A stretch of DNA of 64,000 bases from Comamonas testosteroni TK102 (GTDB lineage Bacteria; Pseudomonadota; Gammaproteobacteria; Burkholderiales; Burkholderiaceae_C): positions 868,001 through 932,000 of the forward strand of contig NZ_CP006704.1 in NCBI RefSeq assembly GCF_000739375.1, in the 5' to 3' direction. Shown in pieces: positions 47,494 through 56,914 of this stretch (positions are counted from its first letter, which is position 1; every line of letters starts with the position of its first letter). The notes under the pieces were generated by a model. That model was not told the origin of the DNA. It saw only the letters and a program-made list of their open reading frames with translations, and did no database searches. Position numbers and translations under genes: made by a program.

Positions 47494-48369
47494 TCAAGCC
47501 TTGCCGCTCCGGCAGGCGCCCGTGCAGCGCGCAATGCCGGCCAGGTCGTGGCGGTGCTGGACCTGTTCGAAGCCGGCCGCTTGCATGAGCCGCGCCACGT
47601 CTTCGGCCTGATCCCAGCCATGCTCGAAGAGCAGCCAGCCGCCGTCTTTCAGGCGGGCCGGAGCCTGGTCGATGATGCTGCGTATGTCCTCCAGCCCATC
47701 CGCGCCGCTGGCCAGGGCCGACAGCGGTTCGTGGGTCAGCGCCGCCAGGTGCGGGTCGTCGGCGCGGATATAGGGCGGATTGCTGACGATCAGATCGACG
47801 GGTTCCAGCCCGTCCAGAGGCTCCAGCCAGCTGCCATGGGCGAACTGCACGGGTAGCTGGAGCCGGGCGGCGTTGCTGCGGGCCACGGCCAGGGCATCGG
47901 CGCTGGCGTCCACGGCGATGACCCGGGCTGAGGGGCGCTGGCTTTGCAGGGCCAGAGCGATGGCGCCGCTGCCGGTGCCCAGGTCTACAACGCGAACCGG
48001 CTGCCCTTCAGGTATGAGCTCCAGCGCCCAGTCCACCAGGGTCTCGGTATCGGGGCGCGGGTCCAGCACCCTGCTGTCCACGGTCAGATCCAGGCCGTAG
48101 AACTCCTTGCTTCCGGTCAGGTAGGCGACAGGCATGCCTTGCTGGCGCAGGGCGCACAGCTGGCCCCAGCGCTGCTGCTGCTCCTGGCTCAGGGCATCGC
48201 TGTCATGGGTGATGAGCCAGGCACGGGCGTGCGCTGGCTGTCGCATCAAGTGCAGCAGCAGCATCTGTGCATCGACACGCGCCAGGCCTTGGCGGGCGGC
48301 TTGCTGCAGGGCTTGAGCGACGGAGAAAGTGGGGGGCGAGGGTTCGGTCATGGCTTGGCCGGTGGCCAT
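47494..48369 (-). CDS. prmC: Peptide chain release factor N5-glutamine methyltransferase
   Basis: Methylates the Gln of the GGQ motif in RF1 and RF2. The 291-residue protein has a helical N-domain and a Rossmann methyltransferase with VVDLGTGSG (127-135) and the catalytic NPPY (197-200). A second ATG seven codons in is possible. prmC is usually next to prfA; here two extra genes (48383-50902) separate them, 13 bp upstream of this start. Confidence 0.96.
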   Translation of the reverse strand: MATGQAMTEPSPPTFSVAQALQQAARQGLARVDAQMLLLHLMRQPAHARAWLITHDSDALSQEQQQRWGQLCALRQQGMPVAYLTGSKEFYGLDLTVDSRVLDPRPDTETLVDWALELIPEGQPVRVVDLGTGSGAIALALQSQRPSARVIAVDASADALAVARSNAARLQLPVQFAHGSWLEPLDGLEPVDLIVSNPPYIRADDPHLAALTHEPLSALASGADGLEDIRSIIDQAPARLKDGGWLLFEHGWDQAEDVARLMQAAGFEQVQHRHDLAGIARCTGACRSGKA

Positions 48370-48382
48370 CTTCTTCGGGAAT

Positions 48383-48916
48383 TCAGCAAGGGTATATCTC
48401 GGGGTCGCCCGCCTTGTAGAGCGTGCCGTACAGCTGGGTCGACGACTGGCCGGGCTCCAGCATGGGGCGCGAACGTATACCCAGCAACAGATGTTCCAGC
48501 GCCTGCTGAATATTCTCGCCCTCGAAGCTCATGCCTACAAAGGACCAGGAAAAGCAGCGTCCATCGCCCGCCATCAGCAGCTGGCCGTGGGCATGGTGAA
48601 CTTCGGCAACGGCTATCAGCCGGGTGTGCAGGCGCTGTTCCCAGGAGAGCAGGGCATCGTCTGCATCTTCCCCGGTGAAACACGCTTCAAGCCAGTCAAA
48701 CTCTATATCGCTGCTGGCGCATTCCCGGCCCTTGCCCACCTGGCCTATGTGCAAACCCGCCAGGTTCTGCAGTGCCGCCACGGCAGGGTGGGTGGCCAGA
48801 CTGGGCTGACGTCCCAGAGCGCTTTGCACAGGCACGGGAATGGCGACCTCTCGCTGCGGGGTCCAGCCCCGGGCTTGCAGCAGCTCAATGACGACAGGTG
48901 ACTCGAAATTCAGCAT
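48383..48916 (-). CDS. SUKH-3-like immunity-family protein
   Basis: A 177-residue cytoplasmic protein without signal or membrane segments. Its layout fits the SUKH-3 family: ELLQARGWTPQREV near the N-terminus (the GW..R pattern), AVAALQNLAGLHIG (the 'F.GL' strand-helix), then LIAVAEVHHAHGQLLMAGDG and ENIQQALEHLLLG near the end. SUKH proteins commonly neutralise polymorphic or contact-delivered toxins encoded just upstream. The gene immediately upstream (9 bp gap) encodes a secreted dikinase-like protein, with no classical toxin domain that I recognise. The family call is from pattern memory, so it is moderately sure. Confidence 0.6.
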   Translation of the reverse strand: MLNFESPVVIELLQARGWTPQREVAIPVPVQSALGRQPSLATHPAVAALQNLAGLHIGQVGKGRECASSDIEFDWLEACFTGEDADDALLSWEQRLHTRLIAVAEVHHAHGQLLMAGDGRCFSWSFVGMSFEGENIQQALEHLLLGIRSRPMLEPGQSSTQLYGTLYKAGDPEIYPC

Positions 48917-48925
48917 GGCGGATCT

Positions 48926-50902
48926 TCAACGCCCGGGCGCCGAGATGAAGGGGCGCGCCTGCAGGATGATGAGCTGGTCGCCCTGCACGGCCCACTCGAT
49001 GTCCTGGTCCCGGCCGCCAAAGCGTTGCTTGATGCCGGCTCCGGCGCGGGCCAGTCGCTGCACCAGTGCGTCGCTGAGCACGGCGCGACCGGCAGTCACC
49101 GCCACTTCACGCACCCCGCCCCTGGCATCCAGCTGCAGCGCCACATCGTCCTGGGAACGGTTGAGCACCTGCACGGCCTTGCTGCGGCTGGAGTAGAGGA
49201 TTTGCTCTGCGACCCGTCGGCCCTCGACCACGCGGATGCCTATGCCGCGCTTGGCGGCGATATAGCTCATGTGGCGGTGCGAGGCGTCGAAGGGGTCGCG
49301 GGTGATCATCACGCCCGATGCGGAGGAGTCCACGGCTTTTTGCACAAACACCGACATCATCACCTGCGCGTCGTCGATGCCCGCTGCCTGTCTGGCTTCC
49401 CAGGCCTCGAAGTTGTAGACCGAGGCCCAGACCTTGCGCACGGCGGCGGCCAGATCCGTGCCGCTGCGCACATTGGGCACGGTGGTGTACAGGCCTGCTC
49501 CGCTGAAGTTGGGCAGGTCCTCGGAGCTGGAGGAGCTGCGTACGAACACGCCCTGGCTGCCCAGCTGGCCGGACCAGCGCTGTGCCCAGGCATCTGCCAC
49601 GGCCGGGCTGACGGGCCATTGCTCGATTTCGGCCTGCAGCGCGGACAGGGCCTGCTTTCGAAGGCCTGCATCCGTCGGAAAACCGGGCTGCTGGCGCATG
49701 CGGGCAATGCGCTCGGTCAGGCCGTTGGCGCGCATGAAGTCGGCATAGGCGGCAAACGGAATGCAAAAGCCATCGGGCACGCTGACGTCCGCCAGGCCGG
49801 CGGACTGGATCTCGCCCAGATTGGCGGCCTTGGCACCGCAGCGGCGGCGATCCGCGCTGCGCAGGCCGGCCAGGGGCACCAGTTCGCTGCGACGCAGATC
49901 GGGCTGCAGCAAGACCTTGCTGCCCTTGGCGGGCTGGCGCAGTGCCTGCTGCTGCGCGCTCTGCTGTTCGGCAGCCGTGGCGGCGCGCAGCGCAAAGCTG
50001 GCGGGCTGAACGTCGATATGCACCCAGCGGCCGTTGAAGTCCGCGTAATGCTCGGCGGCTTTTTGCACATAGGCATTGGGTATGCCCCAGCCGCGCGCCA
50101 GCAGATTGACATGGGACAGCACCGTGGAGGGGCGCTCCGTCACCACACCGGCCACGGGCGGCAGGCTGATGGGCACTTCGCGCAGCAGCACGATGTCCCT
50201 GGGCTGGAGGTCATTCACCCCTTCGGCCTGGTTCAGGATGCGCAGCCGGCCCACGGCCTGGCCCTGGTTCAGCGGCAGATAGGTCTGGGCACCCAGCAGC
50301 TGGGCCTGCGTAACCGCTTCAACACCGGCCTGCCGGGCCACGGCTTCCTGCTGTGTGGAGTTGGCCTTGAAGCGAGCCGGCGCGAAAAATCCGGTGCTCA
50401 GCGCGGCGGCCGTGGTCTGCAGCAGCTCGGGCGTGAGCTGGTCGCCCTCCCAGAACTCGTAGCTGTAGTCCTTGAGCGCGGGCTGCCAGCTCAGCGTACC
50501 GAGAATGAAGCGACGACCCGGCTCGCGGTAATTGCGGTTGAGCGCCGGCTTTCCGCCCTGCAGCAGGCCTTTGGCGCGCAGAAAATCTTCGTGAAACGCG
50601 TATCGCGGCGTGTTGATGAAATGCAGCGGCGCACTCTTGCTGTGACGGTCGATCACAAACAGCACATGGGGCATGGCGCTGGCCGGGTCGAAGATGCGGG
50701 CCAGGCGATCGAAATCGGCGCGGCCGGCCAGCATGGGCAGGCTGGCGGGCGTGTTGCGGCTGCCCGCCGCATCGACCGGACGCCCCGCGCCCGAGTCATA
50801 GGCAGACGGCTTGCGCAGGGCCTGCGCCTGGGCGGCGGTCGATGCGAGCAAAAGACTGGAGAGCAGGGCCGAAACCAGAACCGGCAAAAAGCGCTTTGTC
50901 AT
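48926..50902 (-). CDS. Secreted phosphohistidine/ATP-grasp protein (glucan-water-dikinase or PPDK-like)
   Basis: A 658-residue exported protein with a Sec signal peptide (cleaved near AQA, residue 26). A unique region covers 27-245. The segment PSTVLSHVNLLARG (about 258-271, His264) resembles a phosphohistidine swivel. A C-terminal ATP-grasp domain (about 350-655) has GAKAANLGE (Lys358), VRSSSSSEDLPNFSGAG (Arg455, Glu461), VFVQKAVDSSASGVMITRDP and DIEWA...LQARP (Glu636, Arg650). The histidine domain precedes ATP-grasp, as in alpha-glucan water dikinases; the PEP/pyruvate barrel of PPDK is absent. A periplasmic or extracellular location is odd for an ATP-using enzyme. It starts 71 bp after prfA. 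Confidence 0.8.
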   Translation of the reverse strand: MTKRFLPVLVSALLSSLLLASTAAQAQALRKPSAYDSGAGRPVDAAGSRNTPASLPMLAGRADFDRLARIFDPASAMPHVLFVIDRHSKSAPLHFINTPRYAFHEDFLRAKGLLQGGKPALNRNYREPGRRFILGTLSWQPALKDYSYEFWEGDQLTPELLQTTAAALSTGFFAPARFKANSTQQEAVARQAGVEAVTQAQLLGAQTYLPLNQGQAVGRLRILNQAEGVNDLQPRDIVLLREVPISLPPVAGVVTERPSTVLSHVNLLARGWGIPNAYVQKAAEHYADFNGRWVHIDVQPASFALRAATAAEQQSAQQQALRQPAKGSKVLLQPDLRRSELVPLAGLRSADRRRCGAKAANLGEIQSAGLADVSVPDGFCIPFAAYADFMRANGLTERIARMRQQPGFPTDAGLRKQALSALQAEIEQWPVSPAVADAWAQRWSGQLGSQGVFVRSSSSSEDLPNFSGAGLYTTVPNVRSGTDLAAAVRKVWASVYNFEAWEARQAAGIDDAQVMMSVFVQKAVDSSASGVMITRDPFDASHRHMSYIAAKRGIGIRVVEGRRVAEQILYSSRSKAVQVLNRSQDDVALQLDARGGVREVAVTAGRAVLSDALVQRLARAGAGIKQRFGGRDQDIEWAVQGDQLIILQARPFISAPGR

Positions 50903-50973
50903 CTTGAGATTGTCCCCATTTCTGGCGGAGCGTTCGAACGGACCCGGTTCGAGCCGGTGCAGCCTGTGCGGAC

Positions 50974-52053
50974 TCAGGAAGCGGCCAGCTCCGCCAGCAG
51001 CTCGGCCTCGCGCGCATGTTGCAGGGCCTGGATCACATCACCCAGATCGCCTTCCATCACTGCCAGCAGCTTGTACAGCGTGAGGTTGATGCGATGGTCG
51101 GTGAGGCGACCCTGGGGAAAGTTGTAGGTGCGGATGCGATCGCTGCGGTCGCCCGAGCCGATCAGGCCCTTGCGCATGGCCGCTTCCTTGGCGGCCCGCT
51201 CGCTGCGTTCCTTTTCCTGGATGCGGGCCTGCAGCACCTGCAGGGCCTTGGCCTTGTTGCTGTGCTGGCTGCGGCCGTCCTGGCACTCGGCCACGATGCC
51301 CGTGGGCAGGTGGACCACGCGCACGGCGGAGTCGGTCTTGTTGATATGCTGGCCGCCGGCGCCGCTGGCGCGAAAGGTGTCGATGCGCAGATCGGCAGGA
51401 TTGAGCGTGATGGCCTCGGCCTCGTCGGGCTCCGGCATCACGGCCACGGTGCAGGCGCTGGTGTGGATGCGCCCCTGGGTTTCGGTGGCGGGCACACGCT
51501 GCACGCGGTGGCCGCCCGACTCGAAGCGCAGTGCGCCGTACACGTTGTCGCCCTCGATGCGCAGCACCACTTCCTTGTAGCCGCCGATTTCGTTTTCGCT
51601 GGCGCTCATCACTTCCACCTTCCAGCCCACGTTGGCGGCGTAGCGGGTGTACATGCGGGTCAGGTCGCCGGCAAACAGGGCCGATTCGTCGCCACCCGTG
51701 CCGGCGCGGATTTCGACAAAGGCGGGGCGGGCATCGTCGGGGTCCTTGGGCAGCAGCAGGCGCTGCAGCTCGTCCTCGAGCTTGATCAGCTCGGCTTCGC
51801 CGCTGCCGATCTCTTCCTGCGCCATTTCGGCCATGTCGGGGTCGTCCAGCATTTCACGCGCGGCGGCAATGTCGGCTTCGGTCTGCAGGTAGCGCGTGTA
51901 GCGGCTGGCAATGGCCGTCACATCGGCATGTTCGCGCGAGATGGTGCGGTACTGCTTCATGTCGCCCATGATGTCTTCGCGCGAGAGCAGGAAATCCAGC
52001 TCCTGCAGGCGTTGGGCATAGCGTTCGAGCTGGTTGCGCAAAAAGTCTTGCAT
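50974..52053 (-). CDS. prfA: Peptide chain release factor 1
   Basis: Terminates translation at UAA and UAG. The 359-residue protein has the GGQ catalytic loop ([15 protein letters not shown]), methylated by PrmC, and the RF1-type codon-recognition tripeptide PAT in [12 protein letters not shown]. The N-terminal coiled domain and the C-terminal helix are complete. It is 130 bp downstream of hemA. Confidence 0.98.
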   Translation of the reverse strand: MQDFLRNQLERYAQRLQELDFLLSREDIMGDMKQYRTISREHADVTAIASRYTRYLQTEADIAAAREMLDDPDMAEMAQEEIGSGEAELIKLEDELQRLLLPKDPDDARPAFVEIRAGTGGDESALFAGDLTRMYTRYAANVGWKVEVMSASENEIGGYKEVVLRIEGDNVYGALRFESGGHRVQRVPATETQGRIHTSACTVAVMPEPDEAEAITLNPADLRIDTFRASGAGGQHINKTDSAVRVVHLPTGIVAECQDGRSQHSNKAKALQVLQARIQEKERSERAAKEAAMRKGLIGSGDRSDRIRTYNFPQGRLTDHRINLTLYKLLAVMEGDLGDVIQALQHAREAELLAELAAS

Positions 52054-52183
52054 AGGGAGTAGCTAAGGCTTGGAAAGGGTGGCGCGCAGCGGCCACCTTG
52101 TTGGGGACAGGAAAGAGAGGGGGCAGGCCACGACCGGGCCATGCGCTGCACGAGGACGGCAGCGCCGAAGCGGGCGAGCGCCG

Positions 52184-53488
52184 CTAAAGCTTGCTGGGGT
52201 TGCGGCTGGCGCGCAGGAACAGACGGGAGACGGTGTCTGCGGTCTGGGCGCGTTCTTCGGCGTCGCCCTTGTGCAGCTCGGCCATGGTGCCGTGCAGCAT
52301 TTTCTGTGTGAGACCGCGCGAGAGCGCTTCCAGCACGGTGTCGATGTCTTCGCCCTTGGCCAGCAGCTTCTTGGCACGGGCAATTTCCAGCGCGCGCCAT
52401 TCGTCGGCCTGGGCGTTGACCTGCTGGATCAGCGAGACCGCGCCGCCCACGGGGTTGCGCTGGTCCATCCATTGCATGAAGCTTTGCACGCCGGTGTCGA
52501 TGATGACCTCGGCCTGTTGCACGGCGGCCTGGCGCTGGGCCTGACCGGTGCGCACGACGGTTGCCAGATCATCCACGGTATAGAGATAGACGTCGTTGAG
52601 GTTCTTGACCTCGGATTCGATATCGCGCGGAACGGCCAGGTCCACCATGAAGATGGGGCGGCGCTTGCGTTTCTTGAGGGCGGACTCCACGGCACCCAGG
52701 CCGATGATGGGCAGGGTGGATGCCGTGCAACTGATGATGGCGTCGTATTCGTGCAGATGCTCGGGCAGGTCGGCCAGACGCATGGTGCCGGCGCCGAACT
52801 GGGCGGCCAGCTTCTCGCCACGCTCCATGGTGCGATTGGCGATGGTGATCTGCCTGGGGTTGCGGGCGGCAAAGTGGGTGGAGACCAGCTCGATCATCTC
52901 GCCCGCGCCCACGAACAGCACGCGAATCTTGCTCAGGTCTTCAAACAGCTGGCCGGCCAGGCGCACGGCAGCGGCAGCCATGGAGATGCTGTGCGCACCG
53001 ATCTCGGTGGAGCTGCGCACTTCCTTGGCCACGGCAAAGCTGCGTTGAAACAGCTGGTTGAGCGTGGTGCCCAGGGCACCTGCGGTCTCGGCCGCACGCA
53101 CGGCGTTCTTCATCTGGCCGAGGATCTGTGCCTCGCCCAGCACCATGGAGTCCAGCCCCGAGGCCACGCGGAAGGCGTGGCGGGCGACCAAGCCATCCTG
53201 CAGCAGATACGAGTGCTGGCGCAGAAGCTCAGGCGCCACGCCGCCGCTGTTGGCCAGCCAGTGCATGGTGTGATCCATGGCGGGGGCGTCGGCAGCGCAG
53301 TAGATCTCGGTGCGGTTGCAGGTGGAGAGGATGGCGGTTTCCACGGCGCTGTGAGCCCGGCCCGCGTGGGACAGGGATGCGCGCAGGCCTTGCAGCGTCG
53401 GCGCGATCTGATCGAGCGCGAACGCAAAACGGCCCCGCATATCGAGCGGAGCCGTGTGGTGATTGATACCTAAAGCCCAGACTGCCAT
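52184..53488 (-). CDS. hemA: Glutamyl-tRNA reductase
   Basis: The first committed step of C5-pathway heme synthesis, from Glu-tRNA to glutamate-1-semialdehyde. The 434-residue protein has the catalytic Cys57 in [10 protein letters not shown]. The NADPH Rossmann domain has [10 protein letters not shown], and the C-terminal dimerisation helices follow. The N-terminus [20 protein letters not shown] is standard. hemA-prfA-prmC is the ancestral order. Confidence 0.98.
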   Translation of the reverse strand: MAVWALGINHHTAPLDMRGRFAFALDQIAPTLQGLRASLSHAGRAHSAVETAILSTCNRTEIYCAADAPAMDHTMHWLANSGGVAPELLRQHSYLLQDGLVARHAFRVASGLDSMVLGEAQILGQMKNAVRAAETAGALGTTLNQLFQRSFAVAKEVRSSTEIGAHSISMAAAAVRLAGQLFEDLSKIRVLFVGAGEMIELVSTHFAARNPRQITIANRTMERGEKLAAQFGAGTMRLADLPEHLHEYDAIISCTASTLPIIGLGAVESALKKRKRRPIFMVDLAVPRDIESEVKNLNDVYLYTVDDLATVVRTGQAQRQAAVQQAEVIIDTGVQSFMQWMDQRNPVGGAVSLIQQVNAQADEWRALEIARAKKLLAKGEDIDTVLEALSRGLTQKMLHGTMAELHKGDAEERAQTADTVSRLFLRASRNPSKL

Positions 53489-53560
53489 AACAGGGGATTA
53501 TAAAATTTAGAACCGGATTGGGCACCCCCCGGTCTCAAAGCCTTGGAATCGATTGTTGCC

Positions 53561-53836
53561 ATGGATCTTGTTGCGAGCGTTAATCATTTACTCAACTTCG
53601 TCGCCCCGGCTTTTTTTCTCGCACTGGGCCTGGCGATCTGCGCTCGATGGTTCAAGCAAAACAAGGCTGGAGCCCAATCATTCATTGCACAAGTAGCTAT
53701 TAATTTCATATTGGGTGTAGCGGTTTTGCTGGCCAGTCTCTGGCTGTTTTCACGCGATGGCAAGATGCTCGCCTATGCCGCGCTGGTCTGCGCAAGTGCC
53801 TGCTGCCAGTGGGTGCTTTCCAGAGCCTGGCGCTGA
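53561..53836 (+). CDS. Small hypothetical membrane protein
   Basis: A 91-residue protein with about three hydrophobic spans (roughly 10-30, 43-62 and 67-85) separated by short basic loops. I do not recognise a family. It is divergent from hemA and converges on the LysR gene. The segment at 53690-53718 (GTAGCTATTAATTTC) resembles part of a dispersed intergenic repeat, so part of the frame may derive from one. A TTG start six codons upstream is possible. Confidence 0.6.
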   Translation: MDLVASVNHLLNFVAPAFFLALGLAICARWFKQNKAGAQSFIAQVAINFILGVAVLLASLWLFSRDGKMLAYAALVCASACCQWVLSRAWR

Positions 53837-53925
53837 TTGGCGCATTGGCTGGAAAGCTGTTTTGCGTGAAATCTTGATCTGACTCAAGAGTGTTTGTTGT
53901 ATTCGCGCCAGTGTCCGGCCGGGCC

Positions 53926-54831
53926 TCAGTCACTGACGGCCCGGGGTTCGGCCTGCTCCAGTATCCAGCTGCGAAACTGTCTTAAGGCCTCCGTGGGAGG
54001 CCGGTTGCCTTGCTGGCACAGAAAGTAGCCGCGCTCGATATGCACCGGCGCATCCAGCGCCAGCGCCACGCGGCCCGATGCCAGATCCTCTTCCACCAGG
54101 CAGCGCTGCACCATGGCCACGCCCATGCCGGCTGCCACGGCCTGCACCAGCAGGGCCACGGTCTCAAAGTCCGCGACCGGGGCGGGGCAGGGCTGGCTCA
54201 GGCCCCGGGCCTGCATCCAGCTGGCCCAGTTGCCCGGGTAGTTGGTGTGGAACAGCAGCGGGCGGCTCAGCAGATCCTGCTCGCTGCAGATGGGGTTCGG
54301 CCCTTGCAGCTCGCGCGGGTGGCAGATGGGGATGAGGTCGCGGCCGATCACATACTCGGCTTCCACGCTCGCCGGCCATTGCTGGCTGCCGACGCGAATC
54401 CAGGCATCGATCTCCGGCGCATTGAGCGGATCGTCGCGCCGGTAGGGCGCGAAGGAGAGCATGATTTGCGGATGACGGCGGTTGAAGTCGGGCAGGCGCG
54501 GAATCAGCCAGTGGCTGAACAGCGTGGGAATGACCGACAGGCGCAGCTGGGGCCCATGGCGGCGCCTGCGTGCGGCGGCCGATGCGGATTCGATCGCCAT
54601 CACGGCGGGCTCTATCGCCTGCAGATAGTCCTGTCCTGCCGCAGTGAGCGCGTTGCGTCTGCCCAGGCGCTCGAACAGGGCAAAGCCCAGATGCTCCTCA
54701 AGCCTGGCAATGGCTCGGCTGATGCCGCCCTGCGTCACATACAGCTCCTGGGCGGCGAGCGAGTAACTGCCCAGGCGGGCGGCTGCGGCAAAGGCGTGAA
54801 GTTCGGACAGGGACGGGGAGTGCATGCGCAT
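53926..54831 (-). CDS. LysR-family transcriptional regulator
   Basis: A 301-residue regulator with an N-terminal winged HTH: LSELHAFAAAARLGSYSLAA, then QGGISRAIARLEEHLG and LFERLGRRNALT. A periplasmic-binding-protein-like effector domain starts at about 95. It resembles the GcvA-like subgroup. I placed the start at the ATG at 54831 (a second lies two codons on); the frame is open upstream but the extension is not helix-turn-helix-like. It is divergent from a Bug protein gene 146 bp away, its likely target. Confidence 0.9.
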   Translation of the reverse strand: MRMHSPSLSELHAFAAAARLGSYSLAAQELYVTQGGISRAIARLEEHLGFALFERLGRRNALTAAGQDYLQAIEPAVMAIESASAAARRRRHGPQLRLSVIPTLFSHWLIPRLPDFNRRHPQIMLSFAPYRRDDPLNAPEIDAWIRVGSQQWPASVEAEYVIGRDLIPICHPRELQGPNPICSEQDLLSRPLLFHTNYPGNWASWMQARGLSQPCPAPVADFETVALLVQAVAAGMGVAMVQRCLVEEDLASGRVALALDAPVHIERGYFLCQQGNRPPTEALRQFRSWILEQAEPRAVSD

Positions 54832-54977
54832 GACGGCTTGAATTATGACGGCTGGTAATACTTGCGTGCCGTCTTGTCGCTTTTCGTGGCGCGGCCTGCG
54901 GCACAGAATGAAAAAAAGGTTGGAGTGCCAAGTCCTGAGCCCTTCGACCGATTCATAACCAGTCAAGGAGAAGCCGC

Positions 54978-55967
54978 ATGGCTATTCGTCGTACCGTTCT
55001 GTCATCCATTGCCGCCTGCGCCGCAGCCGCCGCGCTGTCCCCCGCGTTCGCTGCGAATGCAGCAGCGGACTACCCCAATCGCCCCATCCGCCTGATCGTG
55101 CCCTTTGGAGCCGGTGGCTCCACCGACATGGTGGCGCGCCTGCTGGCCGACAAGATGGGCCAGATACTGGGCAAGGCCGTGGTGGTGGACAACCGTGGCG
55201 GAGCCGGCGGCTCCATCGGCGCTTCGGAAATCGCCAAGGCCGCTCCCGACGGCTACACCATCGGCATGGCCACGGTCTCCACCCATGGCTCCAACCCGGC
55301 CATCTTCCGCAAGCTGCCCTATGACGCGATCAAGGACTTTGCTCCCATCACCAATGTGATGAGCGTGCCCAGCGTCTTCGTCGTGAACGCCAGCGTGCCT
55401 GCCAAGACCATGAAGGAATTCATCGCGCTGGCCAAGGCCAACCCCGACAAGTACACCTTTGCCTCGCCGGGCACGGGTTCGCTGGGTCATGCCAATATCG
55501 AGAACTTCATGAATCTGGCTGGTATCCAGCTGCTGCACATTCCCTACAAGGGGGCGGGCCAGGCCATTACCGATGCACTGGGCGGACAGGTCAATGCCAT
55601 GACGGACAACCTGCCTTCGACCCTGCCGCATATCAAGGCCGGCCAGCTGCGTCCCCTGGCCGTGCTGGCCCTCAAGCGCAGCGATGTGCTGCCCGATGTA
55701 CCCACCTATACCGAGCTGGGCTACCCCCAGATGGGCGACGGCGGCTGGTTTGGCCTGGTGGCGCCTGCGGGCACACCCAAGCCCATCATCGACAAACTCA
55801 ATGCTGCGGCCCACAAGGTCATGGCTTCGCCCGACTATCTGGAAAAGCAGAAGTCCATCTCCGGCGAGTCCATGGGCAACACGCCCGAGCAGTTTGCCAA
55901 GCAGATCAAGACTGCGATCGAGCGCTACACGGCCGTGGCCAAGCGCGCCAATATCAAGCTGGACTGA
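54978..55967 (+). CDS. Bug/TctC-type periplasmic solute-binding protein
   Basis: A 329-residue receptor with a signal peptide (cleavage about 26-31) that begins MAIRRT, so a Tat route is possible. The mature part begins DYPNRPIRLIVPFGAGGSTDM, the Bug signature, and has HIPYKGAGQAITD mid-protein. AAGGAGA precedes the ATG. The stop overlaps the start of the amidohydrolase gene, so the two are translationally coupled. No tctAB is near. The ligand may be an amidohydrolase substrate such as an N-formyl or N-acyl amino acid. Confidence 0.9.
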   Translation: MAIRRTVLSSIAACAAAAALSPAFAANAAADYPNRPIRLIVPFGAGGSTDMVARLLADKMGQILGKAVVVDNRGGAGGSIGASEIAKAAPDGYTIGMATVSTHGSNPAIFRKLPYDAIKDFAPITNVMSVPSVFVVNASVPAKTMKEFIALAKANPDKYTFASPGTGSLGHANIENFMNLAGIQLLHIPYKGAGQAITDALGGQVNAMTDNLPSTLPHIKAGQLRPLAVLALKRSDVLPDVPTYTELGYPQMGDGGWFGLVAPAGTPKPIIDKLNAAAHKVMASPDYLEKQKSISGESMGNTPEQFAKQIKTAIERYTAVAKRANIKLD

Positions 55968-56872
55968 TGAAGGCTTCAATGTCTGTGCCTGATTTTCTGC
56001 AAGCCAGACCGGCCGAGCCGGTGCTGGTGCACCCGGCCCGGGGCGAGGTTCTGCCCATAGTCTGCGACTCGCCGCACAGCGGCACGGCCTATCCCGAGGA
56101 TTTCGGCACCGTCGTGCCCATGAGCCTGCTGCGCCGCGGCGAGGACACGCATGTGGCAGCGCTCTGGGACCGCTGGCCCGAGTTCGGCGCCACATTGCTG
56201 GAAGCGACTTTCCCGCGCACCTATGTCGACCCGAACCGCAACGAGTCCGACCTGGATCCCGCGCAGATCGAGGGCGAATGGCCGGTGCCGCTGTCGCCCA
56301 GCATCAAGACCCAGCAGGGGCTGGGCCTGATCTGGCAGCGCATCAGCAAGGCCGGCGTGGCCACTCCCCTGTATGAACGCAAGCGCACCGTGGCCGAGGT
56401 CCAGCACCGTATCGCCCGCTACTGGCGCCCCTATCACGCGGCGCTGGCGCAGGCCATCGACGACAGCGTGGCCCGCTTCGGGGCCGTGTGGCATCTGAAT
56501 CTGCACTCCATGCCCAACGACGTGTACCAGCGACTGGGACGCAGCGATGCGCCACCGTTGGCCGACTTCGTGCTGGGCGACCGTGACGGCACGACCTGCG
56601 CGCCCGAGTTCATCCATCTGGTGGGCGATACGCTCAAGGGCTTTGGCTACAGCGTTGCCTATAACGAGCCCTACAAAGGTGTGGAACTGATCGGGCGCAT
56701 CGGCCAGCCGCAGCTCAATCGCCACTCCATGCAGATCGAGATCCGTCGCCCCGTCTATATGGATGAGGACACGCGTGAACCGAATGCCGGCTTCGAGCCG
56801 CTGCGCGCGCATTTTGCCGAGCTCATGCAGGTGCTGGCGGACTATGTGCGCGAGCAGATGAGCAGGGGCTGA
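55967..56872 (+). CDS. N-formylglutamate amidohydrolase family protein
   Basis: A 301-residue hydrolase of the FGase family, related to HutG of histidine catabolism. Zinc and catalytic motifs are visible: CDSPHSGTAYP (30-42 region), TYVDPNRNESD, WHLNLHSMPN and the C-terminal HSMQIEIRRPVYMDEDT. It overlaps the Bug gene by one base, with a second ATG four codons in, and ends at a terminator. No other hut gene is nearby, so the true substrate may be another N-acyl or formyl amino acid. Confidence 0.87.
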   Translation: MKASMSVPDFLQARPAEPVLVHPARGEVLPIVCDSPHSGTAYPEDFGTVVPMSLLRRGEDTHVAALWDRWPEFGATLLEATFPRTYVDPNRNESDLDPAQIEGEWPVPLSPSIKTQQGLGLIWQRISKAGVATPLYERKRTVAEVQHRIARYWRPYHAALAQAIDDSVARFGAVWHLNLHSMPNDVYQRLGRSDAPPLADFVLGDRDGTTCAPEFIHLVGDTLKGFGYSVAYNEPYKGVELIGRIGQPQLNRHSMQIEIRRPVYMDEDTREPNAGFEPLRAHFAELMQVLADYVREQMSRG

Positions 56873-56891
56873 AACCTTTGCATCCTGTCAG

Positions 56892-56914
56892 GCCCGGCAT
56901 TGCCGGGCTTTTTT
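56892..56914 (+). terminator. Intrinsic terminator after the amidohydrolase gene
   Basis: GCCCGGCA and TGCCGGGC pair directly and are followed by six T. Confidence 0.9.

Noticed and set aside
53926..54966. N-terminal extension of the LysR protein to 54966
   Set aside because: The extra 45 residues are not conserved-looking and run through the divergent promoter; the helix-turn-helix begins right after the ATG at 54831.
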